Below are positions 1-7,460 of a stretch of 64,000 nt of DNA, one piece after another. The first letter of the stretch is position 1. The number at the start of each line of letters is the position of its first letter. A model generated the notes under the pieces. It saw nothing but the letters and a program-made list of their open reading frames with translations, did no database searches and had not been told where the DNA came from. Made by a program: the position numbers and the translations under genes. The stretch comes from Streptococcus sobrinus DSM 20742 = ATCC 33478 (GTDB taxonomy: Bacteria; Bacillota; Bacilli; Lactobacillales; Streptococcaceae), in assembly GCF_000686605.1 (NCBI RefSeq), contig NZ_JMLC01000001.1:149872-213871 (forward strand). Reading direction: 5' to 3'.

Positions 1-1320
1 AATGATATTTCCAAGTTTGAGGATTTCCCCATTCATGCTATTGAATTTGACAGTCGCAAGATTAGTTCTGGCGACCTCTTTTTGCCCCTCAAGGGGACAC
101 GTGACGGTCATGAATTTATTCCAACTGCCTTTGAAAATGGGGCTGTGGCTACCTTTTCTCGCATTGAGCTGGATGATGTGCCCTACATCCTGGTCAAGGA
201 TCCCTTGACTGCCTTTCAAACCCTGGCCAAATACTATCTGGAGAAAATGGGTGTAGATGTGATTGCAGTGACGGGCTCCAATGGTAAGACCACGACCAAG
301 GATATGATTCACGATGTCTTGGCCACTAGCTATAAGACCTACAAGACCCAGGGCAACTATAACAATGAGATTGGCCTGCCTTATACGGCCCTCCACATGC
401 CAGATGATACTCAGAAGATTGTCCTTGAGATGGGGCAGGACCACCTTGGTGATATTGATCTTCTGTCTAGGATTGCCCAACCCAAGATTGGTGTCCTGAC
501 TCTGATTGGCGAGGCCCATCTAGAATTTTTCGGTAGTCGTGAAAAAATTGCCCAAGGTAAGATGCAGATTGTTAATGGCATGGCTAAAGATGGCACCCTG
601 ATTGCTCCGGCGGATAAGATTATTAATGCCTATTTGCCTGAAAATCAAAAGGTAGTCCGCTTTGGCCCTGACCAAGACATTTTCTTGACTGAGCTGGTTG
701 AGCGCAAGGATAGTTTGAGCTTTGCGGTCAATTTTATGGATGGTTTGATTGAGCTCCCCGTGACTGGCAAGTACAATGCCACCAACGCTATGTTGGCAGC
801 CTATGTTGCCCAGCTTGAGGGCGTGGCCGATGAGGACATTCGCTCGGCCTTGAAGCATTTAGAATTGACCAAGAACCGCACCGAGTGGAAGAAGGCCAGC
901 AATGGTGCCGATATTTTGGCAGATGTTTACAATGCCAATCCGACGGCTATGAAGCTGATTTTGGAAACCTTCCTGACTATTCCAGCCAATGAGGGCGGCA
1001 AGAAGATTGCCCTCTTGGCTGATATGAAGGAGTTGGGAGCGGATTCGGTTCAGCTACACAATAATATGATTATGGCCATTAATCCAGAGGATTTGGACTA
1101 TCTGATTTGCTACGGGGAGGATATTGCTGGTCTGGCGCAATTAGCCAGCCAGATGTTCCCTCTGGGCAAGGTCTGTTATTTTAAGAAAACCGATCAGGAA
1201 GATCAGTTTGAGGATATGGTCAAGCAGGTCAAGCAATTGCTAGGGCCTAACGACCAAATTTTGCTCAAGGGGTCTAATTCCATGCACTTGGATAAGGTCG
1301 CCCAAGTCCTAGAAGAATAG
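1..1320 (+). CDS. murF: UDP-N-acetylmuramoyl-tripeptide--D-alanyl-D-alanine ligase, 5' end outside window
   Basis: MurF adds D-Ala-D-Ala to UDP-MurNAc-tripeptide, the last cytoplasmic step of the peptidoglycan precursor. The reading frame is open from base 1, so the gene begins upstream of the window and only its N-terminal few dozen residues are missing. The fragment starts in the small N-terminal domain with the family signature around EFDSRKISSGDLFLPLKG, followed by the ATP-binding loop TGSNGKTTTKD (bases about 268-300), the central ligase domain with NYNNEIGLP, and the C-terminal domain containing DVYNANPTAM. It ends in TAG at 1320, just before the next gene. Nothing looks broken. The identification is firm. 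In streptococci MurF usually lies beside ddl; that region is outside the window. Confidence 0.96.
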   Translation, partial: NDISKFEDFPIHAIEFDSRKISSGDLFLPLKGTRDGHEFIPTAFENGAVATFSRIELDDVPYILVKDPLTAFQTLAKYYLEKMGVDVIAVTGSNGKTTTKDMIHDVLATSYKTYKTQGNYNNEIGLPYTALHMPDDTQKIVLEMGQDHLGDIDLLSRIAQPKIGVLTLIGEAHLEFFGSREKIAQGKMQIVNGMAKDGTLIAPADKIINAYLPENQKVVRFGPDQDIFLTELVERKDSLSFAVNFMDGLIELPVTGKYNATNAMLAAYVAQLEGVADEDIRSALKHLELTKNRTEWKKASNGADILADVYNANPTAMKLILETFLTIPANEGGKKIALLADMKELGADSVQLHNNMIMAINPEDLDYLICYGEDIAGLAQLASQMFPLGKVCYFKKTDQEDQFEDMVKQVKQLLGPNDQILLKGSNSMHLDKVAQVLEE

Positions 1321-1343
1321 TGGTGATAGAGGAGAAAGCTAGC

Positions 1344-2024
1344 GTGACAGAATTTTGGCAACATTTTTTTACAACCCAACAGGCGCAAGTGCCGACCATA
1401 TCTTCTTTCTGGTATGCGATGATTCTCCTGGGTCTGGTCGTCCTGGCCTGGTTGACTGCTCTCTACCATGACCGGCCTGCTTATGTTCGCTTCTTCAAAG
1501 GGCTTCAACTGGTTCAGCTGGTCGCCCTCTATGGCTGGTATTTGCTTTGTCGAATTCCTTTGGACTACAGCCTGCCCCTCTATCATTGCCGAATTGCCAT
1601 GTTTGGTCTAGTCTTTTTGCCAGACCGCTGGCGCTTCAAGCAATACATTGGTCTGATGGGCTTCAGCGGGGCAATTTTTGCTCTGGGATATCCGGTGATG
1701 GACCCCTACAGTTTTCCTCACATCACGGGAATTTCCTTCCTGCTTGGTCACTTTGCTCTCTTTACCAATGGCTTGATTTATCTGCTCAATTATTTTAAAA
1801 AGGACAATCTCAGCCTGACCAAGATAGTGGTCTATACATTTGTCCTGGACCTCTTCTTGCTAGGTGTTAATCAGCTGACGGGTGGAAATTACGGCATTCT
1901 GCGCGAGCCTCCCTTTATTGATCCTAGTAATGTCTGGTTCAACTATCTGGTTGTTTCAAGTGTTTTGAGCCTAGCCTTGATTCTAACGGAACTTGGCTTC
2001 AGACGATTTAAAAGAACTCAATAA
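1344..2024 (+). CDS. YwaF/TIGR02206-family integral membrane protein
   Basis: A protein of about 226 residues with roughly seven hydrophobic segments separated by short loops, resembling the YwaF/TIGR02206 membrane family, whose function is not established. The frame is open from a GTG at 1320, but the GTG at 1344 is preceded by GAGGAG at a good distance, so I use that start. Visible family-like features are the aromatic-rich helices and the conserved LPLYHCRIAMFGL segment near residue 75. It follows murF by a few bases and is probably cotranscribed with it, ending at a strong terminator. No enzymatic motif is visible. Confidence 0.8.
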   Translation: MTEFWQHFFTTQQAQVPTISSFWYAMILLGLVVLAWLTALYHDRPAYVRFFKGLQLVQLVALYGWYLLCRIPLDYSLPLYHCRIAMFGLVFLPDRWRFKQYIGLMGFSGAIFALGYPVMDPYSFPHITGISFLLGHFALFTNGLIYLLNYFKKDNLSLTKIVVYTFVLDLFLLGVNQLTGGNYGILREPPFIDPSNVWFNYLVVSSVLSLALILTELGFRRFKRTQ

Positions 2025-2036
2025 GAATTACGACAT

Positions 2037-2092
2037 AAAAAAGCTCTCACACTCTGATAACCGGTTTCTTGAGTATGAGAGCCTTTTATTTT
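2037..2092 (+). terminator. Rho-independent terminator after the murF-ywaF unit
   Basis: A stem of AAGCTCTCACACTC pairs with GAGTATGAGAGC across a 16-base loop and is followed by CTTTTATTTT. The A-tract on the 5' side makes it potentially bidirectional. Confidence 0.85.
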
Positions 2093-2236
2093 GAAAAAGA
2101 GTTTTTATTCACCTTTGTGCCTTATCCGATAATGAGTATTAAATTGGTACATATCCAGCAATATTTTAAGAAAATCAGAGCATTGGTTTAAGCCAAACAG
2201 AGTATTAATTGATTTGACATGAAGGGTAAAGCTGAC

Positions 2237-2539
2237 TTATTTTGTTTCTTTTTCATCTAACAGAATGTAATCTTTTTTAAATTTCTGAGAGCTGATAATT
2301 CTTTCATTAGTCAGGTCAATGATATCTCCAACATAAGCGATAGCGTAGATTCCATAACCCCAGTAATGGTCATTTTTTGACCAATGTGGGAAAAGACTAG
2401 GAACCATAATTTGAAGCTTTTTATCATCTTTCCAGATTAGTTGCTTCTTCTTGAAGGCAGAGAGAACCCAATCGGGTTGGGGCCCATTTTGACTAACTTT
2501 CCAGACCTGTGCTGATTTTCCTTTATATAATACTTTCAT
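2237..2539 (-). CDS. Hypothetical 100-residue protein downstream of a GG-leader peptide
   Basis: The open frame extends to 2602, but the start I prefer is the ATG at 2539, giving MKVLYKGKSAQVWKVSQNG. It follows a weak AAGAGA. The longer form would begin immediately after the stop of the upstream gene with a sequence unlike a normal N-terminus. The product is basic and aromatic-rich (DWVLSAFKKKQLIW, HYWGYGIYAIAYVGD) with no signal peptide or clear membrane segment. The general look recalls small phage-associated or bacteriocin-associated hypothetical proteins, but I do not recognise a named family. Its position directly after the leader peptide gene makes a linked role, such as immunity or modification, possible but unproven. 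Confidence 0.6.
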   Translation of the reverse strand: MKVLYKGKSAQVWKVSQNGPQPDWVLSAFKKKQLIWKDDKKLQIMVPSLFPHWSKNDHYWGYGIYAIAYVGDIIDLTNERIISSQKFKKDYILLDEKETK

Positions 2540-2602
2540 AATTAATTTGTCTCTTGTTGAGTGGTTGAGGAAAAGAATTTTCAAAAGGCAAAACCAATTC
2601 AT

Positions 2603-2818
2603 TTAGGGATTACAGCTATTTGGGGTTCCACCAGTTCCATACGGAGAACAGGGTCTGCTTGGATGCCTTATTACATGTCCGTTTAATTGATCTAAGGTCA
2701 CCCCACCGTCGTAGGCTTGAGCAAATCCAGCGAAAAGTGAACCCCAGAATCCACCGTTAACTTGGGATAAGCTTTCATCATTCGTAGGCTCAAATTTTTC
2801 AATTGATTGTGTTTTCAT
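2603..2818 (-). CDS. Double-glycine-leader secreted peptide, bacteriocin-like
   Basis: A 71-residue product starting MKTQSIEKFEPTNDESLSQV and reaching a NGG cleavage site at about residues 21-23. This is a classic double-glycine leader with hydrophobic residues at -4, -7 and -12. The predicted mature peptide begins FWGSLFAGFAQAYDGG and ends in a Pro/Gly/Cys tail with two cysteines (SRPCSPYGTGG, then NSCNP). GGAGG sits seven bases before the ATG. Such peptides are processed by C39-peptidase ABC transporters (ComA/BlpA type), which are not in this window, so export must be in trans. The mature part lacks the pediocin YGNGV box and the long GxxxG helix typical of two-peptide bacteriocins, so its activity is uncertain. 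A regulator-type repeat upstream supports an inducible peptide gene. Confidence 0.72.
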   Translation of the reverse strand: MKTQSIEKFEPTNDESLSQVNGGFWGSLFAGFAQAYDGGVTLDQLNGHVIRHPSRPCSPYGTGGTPNSCNP

Positions 2819-2952
2819 AGTAAATCCTCCACTTTTTATAAAAAAATTAGTTACTCTATGAATTTTGAGTTAATTGATAAGAATAGCTATTTTTATACTC
2901 GAGTAGGTTTCAAAATCATAAAATAAAACTGTCTGATATATCTGACATAGTC

Positions 2953-3016
2953 ATAGTAGCACAAAATGAAAACGATAACATCCAACTGTCGTGAAATAGC
3001 CAAAATAAGTCGTGAA
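2953..3016 (-). promoter_or_regulatory. Promoter with 21-bp-spaced direct repeat (LytTR-type site) for the GG-leader peptide
   Basis: Read on the minus strand, TTCACGAC occurs at 3016-3009 and again at 2995-2988, exactly 21 bases start to start, two helical turns. About 29 bases downstream lies TACTAT (2958-2953) preceded by TGC, an extended -10. Direct repeats with this spacing, set upstream of a -10 without a good -35, are the known layout for ComE/BlpR-type LytTR response regulators. The first repeat (TCCGTTCACGA) also resembles the published S. mutans ComE half-site. The regulator's identity is inferred. Confidence 0.6.
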
Positions 3017-3116
3017 CGGAATTTCTATCTTAATTACCCGCTTTATAATATCATTTAGTAGCAAATTCAATAGTGATTTTCGCATAGCTTAGTTACCAGC
3101 AGAATGGCCTCAATTA

Positions 3117-3125
3117 TGCTATAAT
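3117..3125 (+). promoter_or_regulatory. Extended -10 promoter upstream of rnjB
   Basis: TGC followed by TATAAT at 3120-3125, with no convincing -35. If used, it gives rnjB a leader of about 450 bases that includes the BOX-like element and the 3514-3568 repeat. Confidence 0.5.
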
Positions 3126-3197
3126 ATAAAGGACTGTAATTCGACTTAGCTAGGCCAGTCTTGGAAATTAGGGCGGCTAAGGACCGTTGGTAAAAAT

Positions 3198-3477
3198 AAT
3201 ACTCTTCGAAAATCAAAAGATCCGTCGTTAACTCACTTTGCCGTACTTATTGAAGAAAACAGAGCTTTCCCCATTCTGCACCTCAAAAGGTCTCCCAGAC
3301 CTTATGAGCTATCTACAGTTCGTGCGATAGCTCATAAAGTTGGTAAAATCAACTAACTTTATGAGCTTAGTGAAGAAACTAGTCAGCCAACCATAGTTGC
3401 TGACGTTCTGTTAGTTAAACGACAGTTTTTACTAACAGATGTTTCTCCCCTCGGTAACTTCTGATTTTTATTGAGTA
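3198..3477 (-). repeat. Complete BOX-like element upstream of rnjB
   Basis: The left edge AATACTCTTCGAAAATC is the reverse complement of the pneumococcal boxC end. The right edge GATTTTTATTGAGTA at 3463-3477 is the reverse complement of the boxA start. The interior holds several inverted repeats, for example TATGAGCTATC (3311-3321) with GATAGCTCATA (3327-3337), and AGTCAGCAAC-type arms near 3385-3405. That suggests boxB-like material. The element lies on the minus strand in the rnjB leader region. Confidence 0.6.
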
Positions 3478-3513
3478 AAAGATGACAGCTTGGTCATCGG
3501 TAAGAATAAAATA

Positions 3514-3568
3514 TAGCGATAGCCAGATAAGAGAGCTGATAAGGCTCGAGTATCGGACTTAGTAAGGA
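3514..3568 (+). repeat. Dispersed 5'-leader repeat, copy 1 (before rnjB)
   Basis: This segment, beginning TAGCGATAGCCAGATAAGAG and ending GGACTTAGTAAGGAG, is closely matched by 47050-47107. Both can fold around an inner GAGAGC/GCTC stem. In this copy the final AAGGAG doubles as the ribosome-binding region of rnjB. Confidence 0.6.
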
Positions 3569-3579
3569 GTTTTGTCACC

Positions 3580-5241
3580 ATGAGTGATATTAAAATTATT
3601 GCCCTGGGTGGGGTGCGTGAAAACGGGAAGAACCTCTACCTAGCGGAGATTAATGAGTCCATCTTTGTTTTGGATGCTGGGCTCAAGTACCCAGAAAATG
3701 AGCAGCTGGGGGTTGATGTGGTCATCCCCAACATGGACTATTTGATTGAAAATCGGGACCGAGTACAGGGTGTTTTCCTGACTCACGGTCACGCTGACGC
3801 TATCGGTGCCCTGCCTTATCTTTTGCAGGATGTGCGGGTGCCAGTCTTTGGGTCTGAATTGACCATCGAATTGGCTAAGTTGGTGGTTAAGAATAACTCA
3901 CAAGTTAAGAAATTCAATAACTTCCACGTGGTTGATGCCCAAACAGAAATTGAATTCAAGGACGCGGTCGTTTCCTTCTTTAGCACAACCCACTCCATTC
4001 CTGAAAGCTTGGGAATTGTCTTGAGAACTGACCAAGGTAATATTGTTTACACCGGCGATTTCAAGTTTGACCAAGCGGCTAGTCCTGGTTACCAAACCGA
4101 TTACGCTCGTCTAGCGGAAATTGGTCAAGAAGGTGTCCTGGCTCTTTTGGCAGACTCAGCTAATGCGGACAGCAAGGTTCAAGTAGCCAGTGAGGCAGAA
4201 GTCGGCGAAGAAATGGATGATGTCATTTCAGACGCTAAGGGGCGGATTATTGTCGCTGCTGTGGCCAGTAACCTGTCCCGAATTCAACAGGTCTTTGATG
4301 CGGCCGCTGAATACGGCCGTCGCGTTGTCCTGACGGGATTTGACGTGGAAAATATTGTCCGGACAGCCATTCGTTTGAAGAAACTTAGCATTGCTGATGA
4401 AAAGCTGATTGTCAAACCTAAGGACATGAACAAGTACGAGGACCACGAGCTGATTATCCTAGAAGCTGGTCGGATGGGGGAACCTATCGAGGGCCTGCGG
4501 AAGATGTCTATCGGACGTCACCGCTATGTGGAAATCAAGGATGGCGATTTGGTCTATATCGTGACCACGCCTAGCGTTGCCAAGGAAGCCGTTGTCGCTC
4601 GTGTGGAAAATATGATTTACAAGGCTGGGGGCTCTGTTAAGCTGATCACGCAGAACTTACGAGTGTCTGGTCATGCTAATGGTCGTGAACTGCAGCTTTT
4701 GATGAATATCCTGCGACCTAAATACCTCTTCCCGATTCAAGGGGAGTACCGAGAACTTCAGGCCCATGCAGACCTGGCAGAAGAAATTGGCATGTTGCCA
4801 GAAAACATCTATATCATGAAGCAGGGTGACATCATGCTTTTAGGTGACCAAGGCTTCATGCATGAAGGTGGTGTACCAGCTAGCGATGTGATGATTGACG
4901 GTAATGCCATTGGCGATGTGGGCAACATTGTCCTGCGGGATCGCAAGATTCTTTCCGAAGACGGTATCTTTATTGTGGTTATCACGGTTAACAAGAAGAA
5001 AAAGACCATTGTCTCCAAAGCCAAGGTCCATACTCGTGGATTTGTTTATGTGCGCAAGAGTCGGGACATTCTGCGTGAAAGTGCCGACCTGGTCAACAAG
5101 ACTGTGGCGGATTATCTGGCAACCGAAGGCTTCGACTGGGGCGAACTCAAGGGCTCTGTTCGTGACGAATTGGGCAAGTTTCTCTTTGACCAAACCAAAC
5201 GTCGTCCAGCTATCTTGCCAGTGATTATGGAAGTACGCTAA
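3580..5241 (+). CDS. rnjB: Ribonuclease J2
   Basis: A 553-residue metallo-beta-lactamase/beta-CASP RNase of the J family, a component of the RNase J1-J2 complex that handles mRNA and rRNA 5' processing and decay. The N-terminal MBL domain carries GGVRENGKN and the motif HGHADA at residues 69-74. J1 enzymes have HGHxDH here, so the last metal-binding His is replaced by Ala, which is the usual J2 condition and fits its weak activity and supporting role. A beta-CASP domain follows, then the SGHANGRELQLLM segment and the C-terminal domain. The SD AAGGAG lies about ten bases before ATG. It is followed by a terminator and then estA, an arrangement common in streptococci. Confidence 0.95.
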   Translation: MSDIKIIALGGVRENGKNLYLAEINESIFVLDAGLKYPENEQLGVDVVIPNMDYLIENRDRVQGVFLTHGHADAIGALPYLLQDVRVPVFGSELTIELAKLVVKNNSQVKKFNNFHVVDAQTEIEFKDAVVSFFSTTHSIPESLGIVLRTDQGNIVYTGDFKFDQAASPGYQTDYARLAEIGQEGVLALLADSANADSKVQVASEAEVGEEMDDVISDAKGRIIVAAVASNLSRIQQVFDAAAEYGRRVVLTGFDVENIVRTAIRLKKLSIADEKLIVKPKDMNKYEDHELIILEAGRMGEPIEGLRKMSIGRHRYVEIKDGDLVYIVTTPSVAKEAVVARVENMIYKAGGSVKLITQNLRVSGHANGRELQLLMNILRPKYLFPIQGEYRELQAHADLAEEIGMLPENIYIMKQGDIMLLGDQGFMHEGGVPASDVMIDGNAIGDVGNIVLRDRKILSEDGIFIVVITVNKKKKTIVSKAKVHTRGFVYVRKSRDILRESADLVNKTVADYLATEGFDWGELKGSVRDELGKFLFDQTKRRPAILPVIMEVR

Positions 5242-5279
5242 GCGCTTAGGTTCTTTCTGATTTTAGCACAGTTATTAAA

Positions 5280-5312
5280 CAAGAGGAGGTTGGGCCTGTC
5301 CCGCCTCTTTAT
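5280..5312 (+). terminator. Terminator between rnjB and estA
   Basis: AAGAGGAGG pairs with CCGCCTCTT around GGGCCTGTCC-type loop sequence and is followed by TATC; the T-tract is short, so termination may be partial and estA could be reached by read-through. Confidence 0.6.
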
Positions 5313-5330
5313 CATAGATAGGAGAATTTT

Positions 5331-6116
5331 ATGGCATTTTTTCAAATCGAATATCATTCAAAGGTTCTAGGATATGAACGGCAGGTCAATGTCATCTATC
5401 CAGATAGTTTTGAGATGACCCAGGCAGAAGCAGATAGCAAGGATGTCCCTGTTCTCTATCTCTTGCATGGCATGGGTGGCAACCAAAATTCTTGGCAGAA
5501 GCGTACCAGCATTGAGCGACTTTTGCGACACACCAATCTGATTGTTGTCATGCCATCTAGCGACCTGGCCTGGTACACCAACACGACCTATGGTCTCAAT
5601 TATTTCGATGCCCTTGCCAAGGAGCTTCCTCAGGTTATGCGACGCTTTTTCCCTAATATGACCAGCAAGCGGGAGAAGACCTATATTGCTGGCCTTTCCA
5701 TGGGAGGTTATGGGGCCTATAAGATTGCCCTTTTGACCAATCAATACGGCTATGCCGGTTCTTTCTCTGGTGCTCTTAAGCTGGACCTGGCTAATCTTAG
5801 GGATAATGTTGATGCCAATTTAGCCTACTGGCAAGGGGTCTTTGGTGACCTGGATGCTGCTGATATTGATAAGTATCAACTGAGCTCCATGGTGGCTAAA
5901 CATGATAAAAAGACCAAGTTTTTCGCCTGGTGTGGTCAGGAAGATTCTCTCTTTTCACTCAACGAGGAAGCCATTGCTGACTTTAAGGATCAGGGCCTAG
6001 ATGTGACCTACTCTAGTTCACCAGGCCGGCATGAATGGTATTATTGGGAAAAACAATTAGAGGCCTTTTTACGTTGGTTACCCCTAGATTACGTTGAAGA
6101 AGAGCGTTTATCTTAA
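5331..6116 (+). CDS. estA: Alpha/beta-hydrolase esterase, EstA/tributyrin esterase family
   Basis: A 261-residue cytoplasmic alpha/beta hydrolase of the esterase D/antigen 85-like group, annotated in streptococci as tributyrin esterase EstA acting on short-chain acyl esters. Visible motifs are LYLLHGMGGNQNSW (oxyanion region), the nucleophile elbow GLSMGGYGA with the catalytic Ser, and the C-terminal GRHEWYYWE carrying the expected catalytic His. The length is normal for the family. ATAGGAG precedes the ATG. There is no signal peptide. It sits between rnjB and the metalloprotease gene, with no obvious pathway link. Confidence 0.88.
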   Translation: MAFFQIEYHSKVLGYERQVNVIYPDSFEMTQAEADSKDVPVLYLLHGMGGNQNSWQKRTSIERLLRHTNLIVVMPSSDLAWYTNTTYGLNYFDALAKELPQVMRRFFPNMTSKREKTYIAGLSMGGYGAYKIALLTNQYGYAGSFSGALKLDLANLRDNVDANLAYWQGVFGDLDAADIDKYQLSSMVAKHDKKTKFFAWCGQEDSLFSLNEEAIADFKDQGLDVTYSSSPGRHEWYYWEKQLEAFLRWLPLDYVEEERLS

Positions 6117-6223
6117 GCTTATCAGCCCTTTAACAAATGAGTAACAGCTAGCTTGAAAGTTGTATTTTTGGCTTTTGCTTGTTATACTTGTGGTCACTTA
6201 AAAGATTGAGGAGGGGAGTGTTT

Positions 6224-6940
6224 ATGAAAGGTTTCTTCAAACTATTATGGGCTATTCCTAGGGCCATTCTCAGTTTTGTTTGGCATTTTTTCTGGGGTTT
6301 TATCAGGACTCTGGCCATTTTCGCTCTAGTTATTTTTGCCCTGGCTTGGTACGCCAATCACAGTCAGTCTCCATTTGCTCAGACCGTGCGGACGGGCTTA
6401 ACCAATGTAACTAGCCAATTTTCACCCCAGGCTAATCTCAAGCAAAATCTTAAAAAGATAGCGACTGATGCTGCCTCTGACCACCAGGGTCAAGGAGCAC
6501 GTTGGGAGACCAACTCGGCAACGGTTTATATTGCTTCCACGGATTCGACCTTTGTTTCAGCCTATCAGGAAGCTATCACGGCCTGGAATAATACGGGGGC
6601 CTTTAGCCTGAATCTTGTATCAAATAAGGACTCTGCCAATATTATTTTGACCGATCAATCCGACAGCTCCAGTCAGGCAGCGGGCGAAACCAAGACAACG
6701 ACGGAATCTTTAACCAATCGGATTACCCATGCAGATGTCTATCTCAATTCTTACTACCTGCTCAATGATGCCTATGGTTACAGTCAGGAGCGAATTGTCA
6801 ATACGGCAGAGCACGAATTGGGTCACGCCATGGGTTTGGATCACGATGATAGTCAGGCTTCTGTTATGCAATCGGCTGGTTCTTACTACAGTATCCAGGC
6901 GACTGATATTGCTGCCTTGCAAAAACTTTATGCCAATTAG
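6224..6940 (+). CDS. Membrane-anchored matrixin-like zinc metalloprotease
   Basis: A 238-residue protein. The frame is open further upstream, but ATG 6224 has GAGGAGGGGAG in front and begins MKGFFKLLWAIPRAILSF. An N-terminal stretch of about 20-45 is strongly hydrophobic and has a tryptophan-rich run before it, so it is probably a signal anchor. The extracellular part ends with HELGHAMGLDHDD at residue 197 onward, the full HExxHxxGxxHD zinc-binding signature of matrixin/M10-type metzincins, and a downstream SVMQSAGSYYSIQ that plausibly forms the Met-turn. The middle region (SATVYIASTDSTF, AITAWNNTGAFSL) also fits matrixin-like catalytic folds. The substrate is unknown. It is followed at once by a small membrane protein gene. 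Confidence 0.85.
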   Translation: MKGFFKLLWAIPRAILSFVWHFFWGFIRTLAIFALVIFALAWYANHSQSPFAQTVRTGLTNVTSQFSPQANLKQNLKKIATDAASDHQGQGARWETNSATVYIASTDSTFVSAYQEAITAWNNTGAFSLNLVSNKDSANIILTDQSDSSSQAAGETKTTTESLTNRITHADVYLNSYYLLNDAYGYSQERIVNTAEHELGHAMGLDHDDSQASVMQSAGSYYSIQATDIAALQKLYAN

Positions 6941-6948
6941 GGGGACAT

Positions 6949-7317
6949 ATGATTGCCATGTTTAAAGGCTGGGCCCATCGTTATCCAGAACAAGCTTTCT
7001 TACTGATTTTCAATAGTGGGGTTTTTGTCTGGTTACGTCTGGCTGGCTCAGCTATCTCCAATAAATTAGCCCTGGGCTGGGACCATGCTGTCCACCTGCC
7101 CAACTGGCTGATTAACCTAAGCCACAATAGTTTGGCCGGTTTGCAAGGTTTCTTCGGCCATACAGCTCTGACTTGGTTGATTGTGTCCATGGTCTTGACC
7201 TTAGTGCTACGCTTTATCAAGGGCTTGGTCAAACTCCTGCTTTTTCTCCTGATTGTGGGAGTGGGAGTCTATCTGGTTTATCGTCATCAGACCATTCTGG
7301 GGCAGCTCCCAGGGTAA
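6949..7317 (+). CDS. Small membrane protein of unknown function
   Basis: A 122-residue protein with about three hydrophobic segments: around 10-25, a central region, and a strong C-terminal helix from about residue 75 (TWLIVSMVLTLVLRFI to VGVGVYLVY). The ATG at 6949 is preceded by AGGGGG; a second in-frame ATG lies three codons later. The gene starts eight bases after the metalloprotease stop, so the two are almost certainly cotranscribed, and it may be a partner or localisation factor of that protease. I recognise no family. Confidence 0.7.
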   Translation: MIAMFKGWAHRYPEQAFLLIFNSGVFVWLRLAGSAISNKLALGWDHAVHLPNWLINLSHNSLAGLQGFFGHTALTWLIVSMVLTLVLRFIKGLVKLLLFLLIVGVGVYLVYRHQTILGQLPG

Positions 7318-7445
7318 AAATCAATTGAGAAACTCTATATTGGGTTGCTTTTTTTGAACACTCGATTATTTCAAGGCTTGGCCGTTATGGAAGTTTATAT
7401 TTTACGATTCAGATCACCAGCAGGAGTGCCCAGAGGTGGGAATTT

Positions 7446-7454
7446 TGCTATAAT
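7446..7454 (+). promoter_or_regulatory. Extended -10 box abutting the ABC-F start codon
   Basis: TGC-TATAAT ends at 7454 and the ATG is at 7461, so the normal initiation distance places the mRNA 5' end at or next to the A of ATG. No SD sits at a usable distance; the nearest purine run, GAGGTGGG, is about 20 bases upstream of the ATG and upstream of the -10. Confidence 0.55.
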
Positions 7455-7460
7455 ACTTTT

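Noticed and set aside
2540..2602. Longer start (121 residues) for the gene after the GG-leader peptide
   Set aside because: It would begin right after the upstream stop with no ribosome site, and its first 21 residues do not resemble a normal N-terminus; the ATG at 2539 is preferred.
3117..3580. tRNA-like or known housekeeping RNA in the rnjB leader
   Set aside because: Folds look like BOX-type inverted repeats; no tRNA arms, CCA end or conserved RNase P/4.5S/tmRNA blocks were found.
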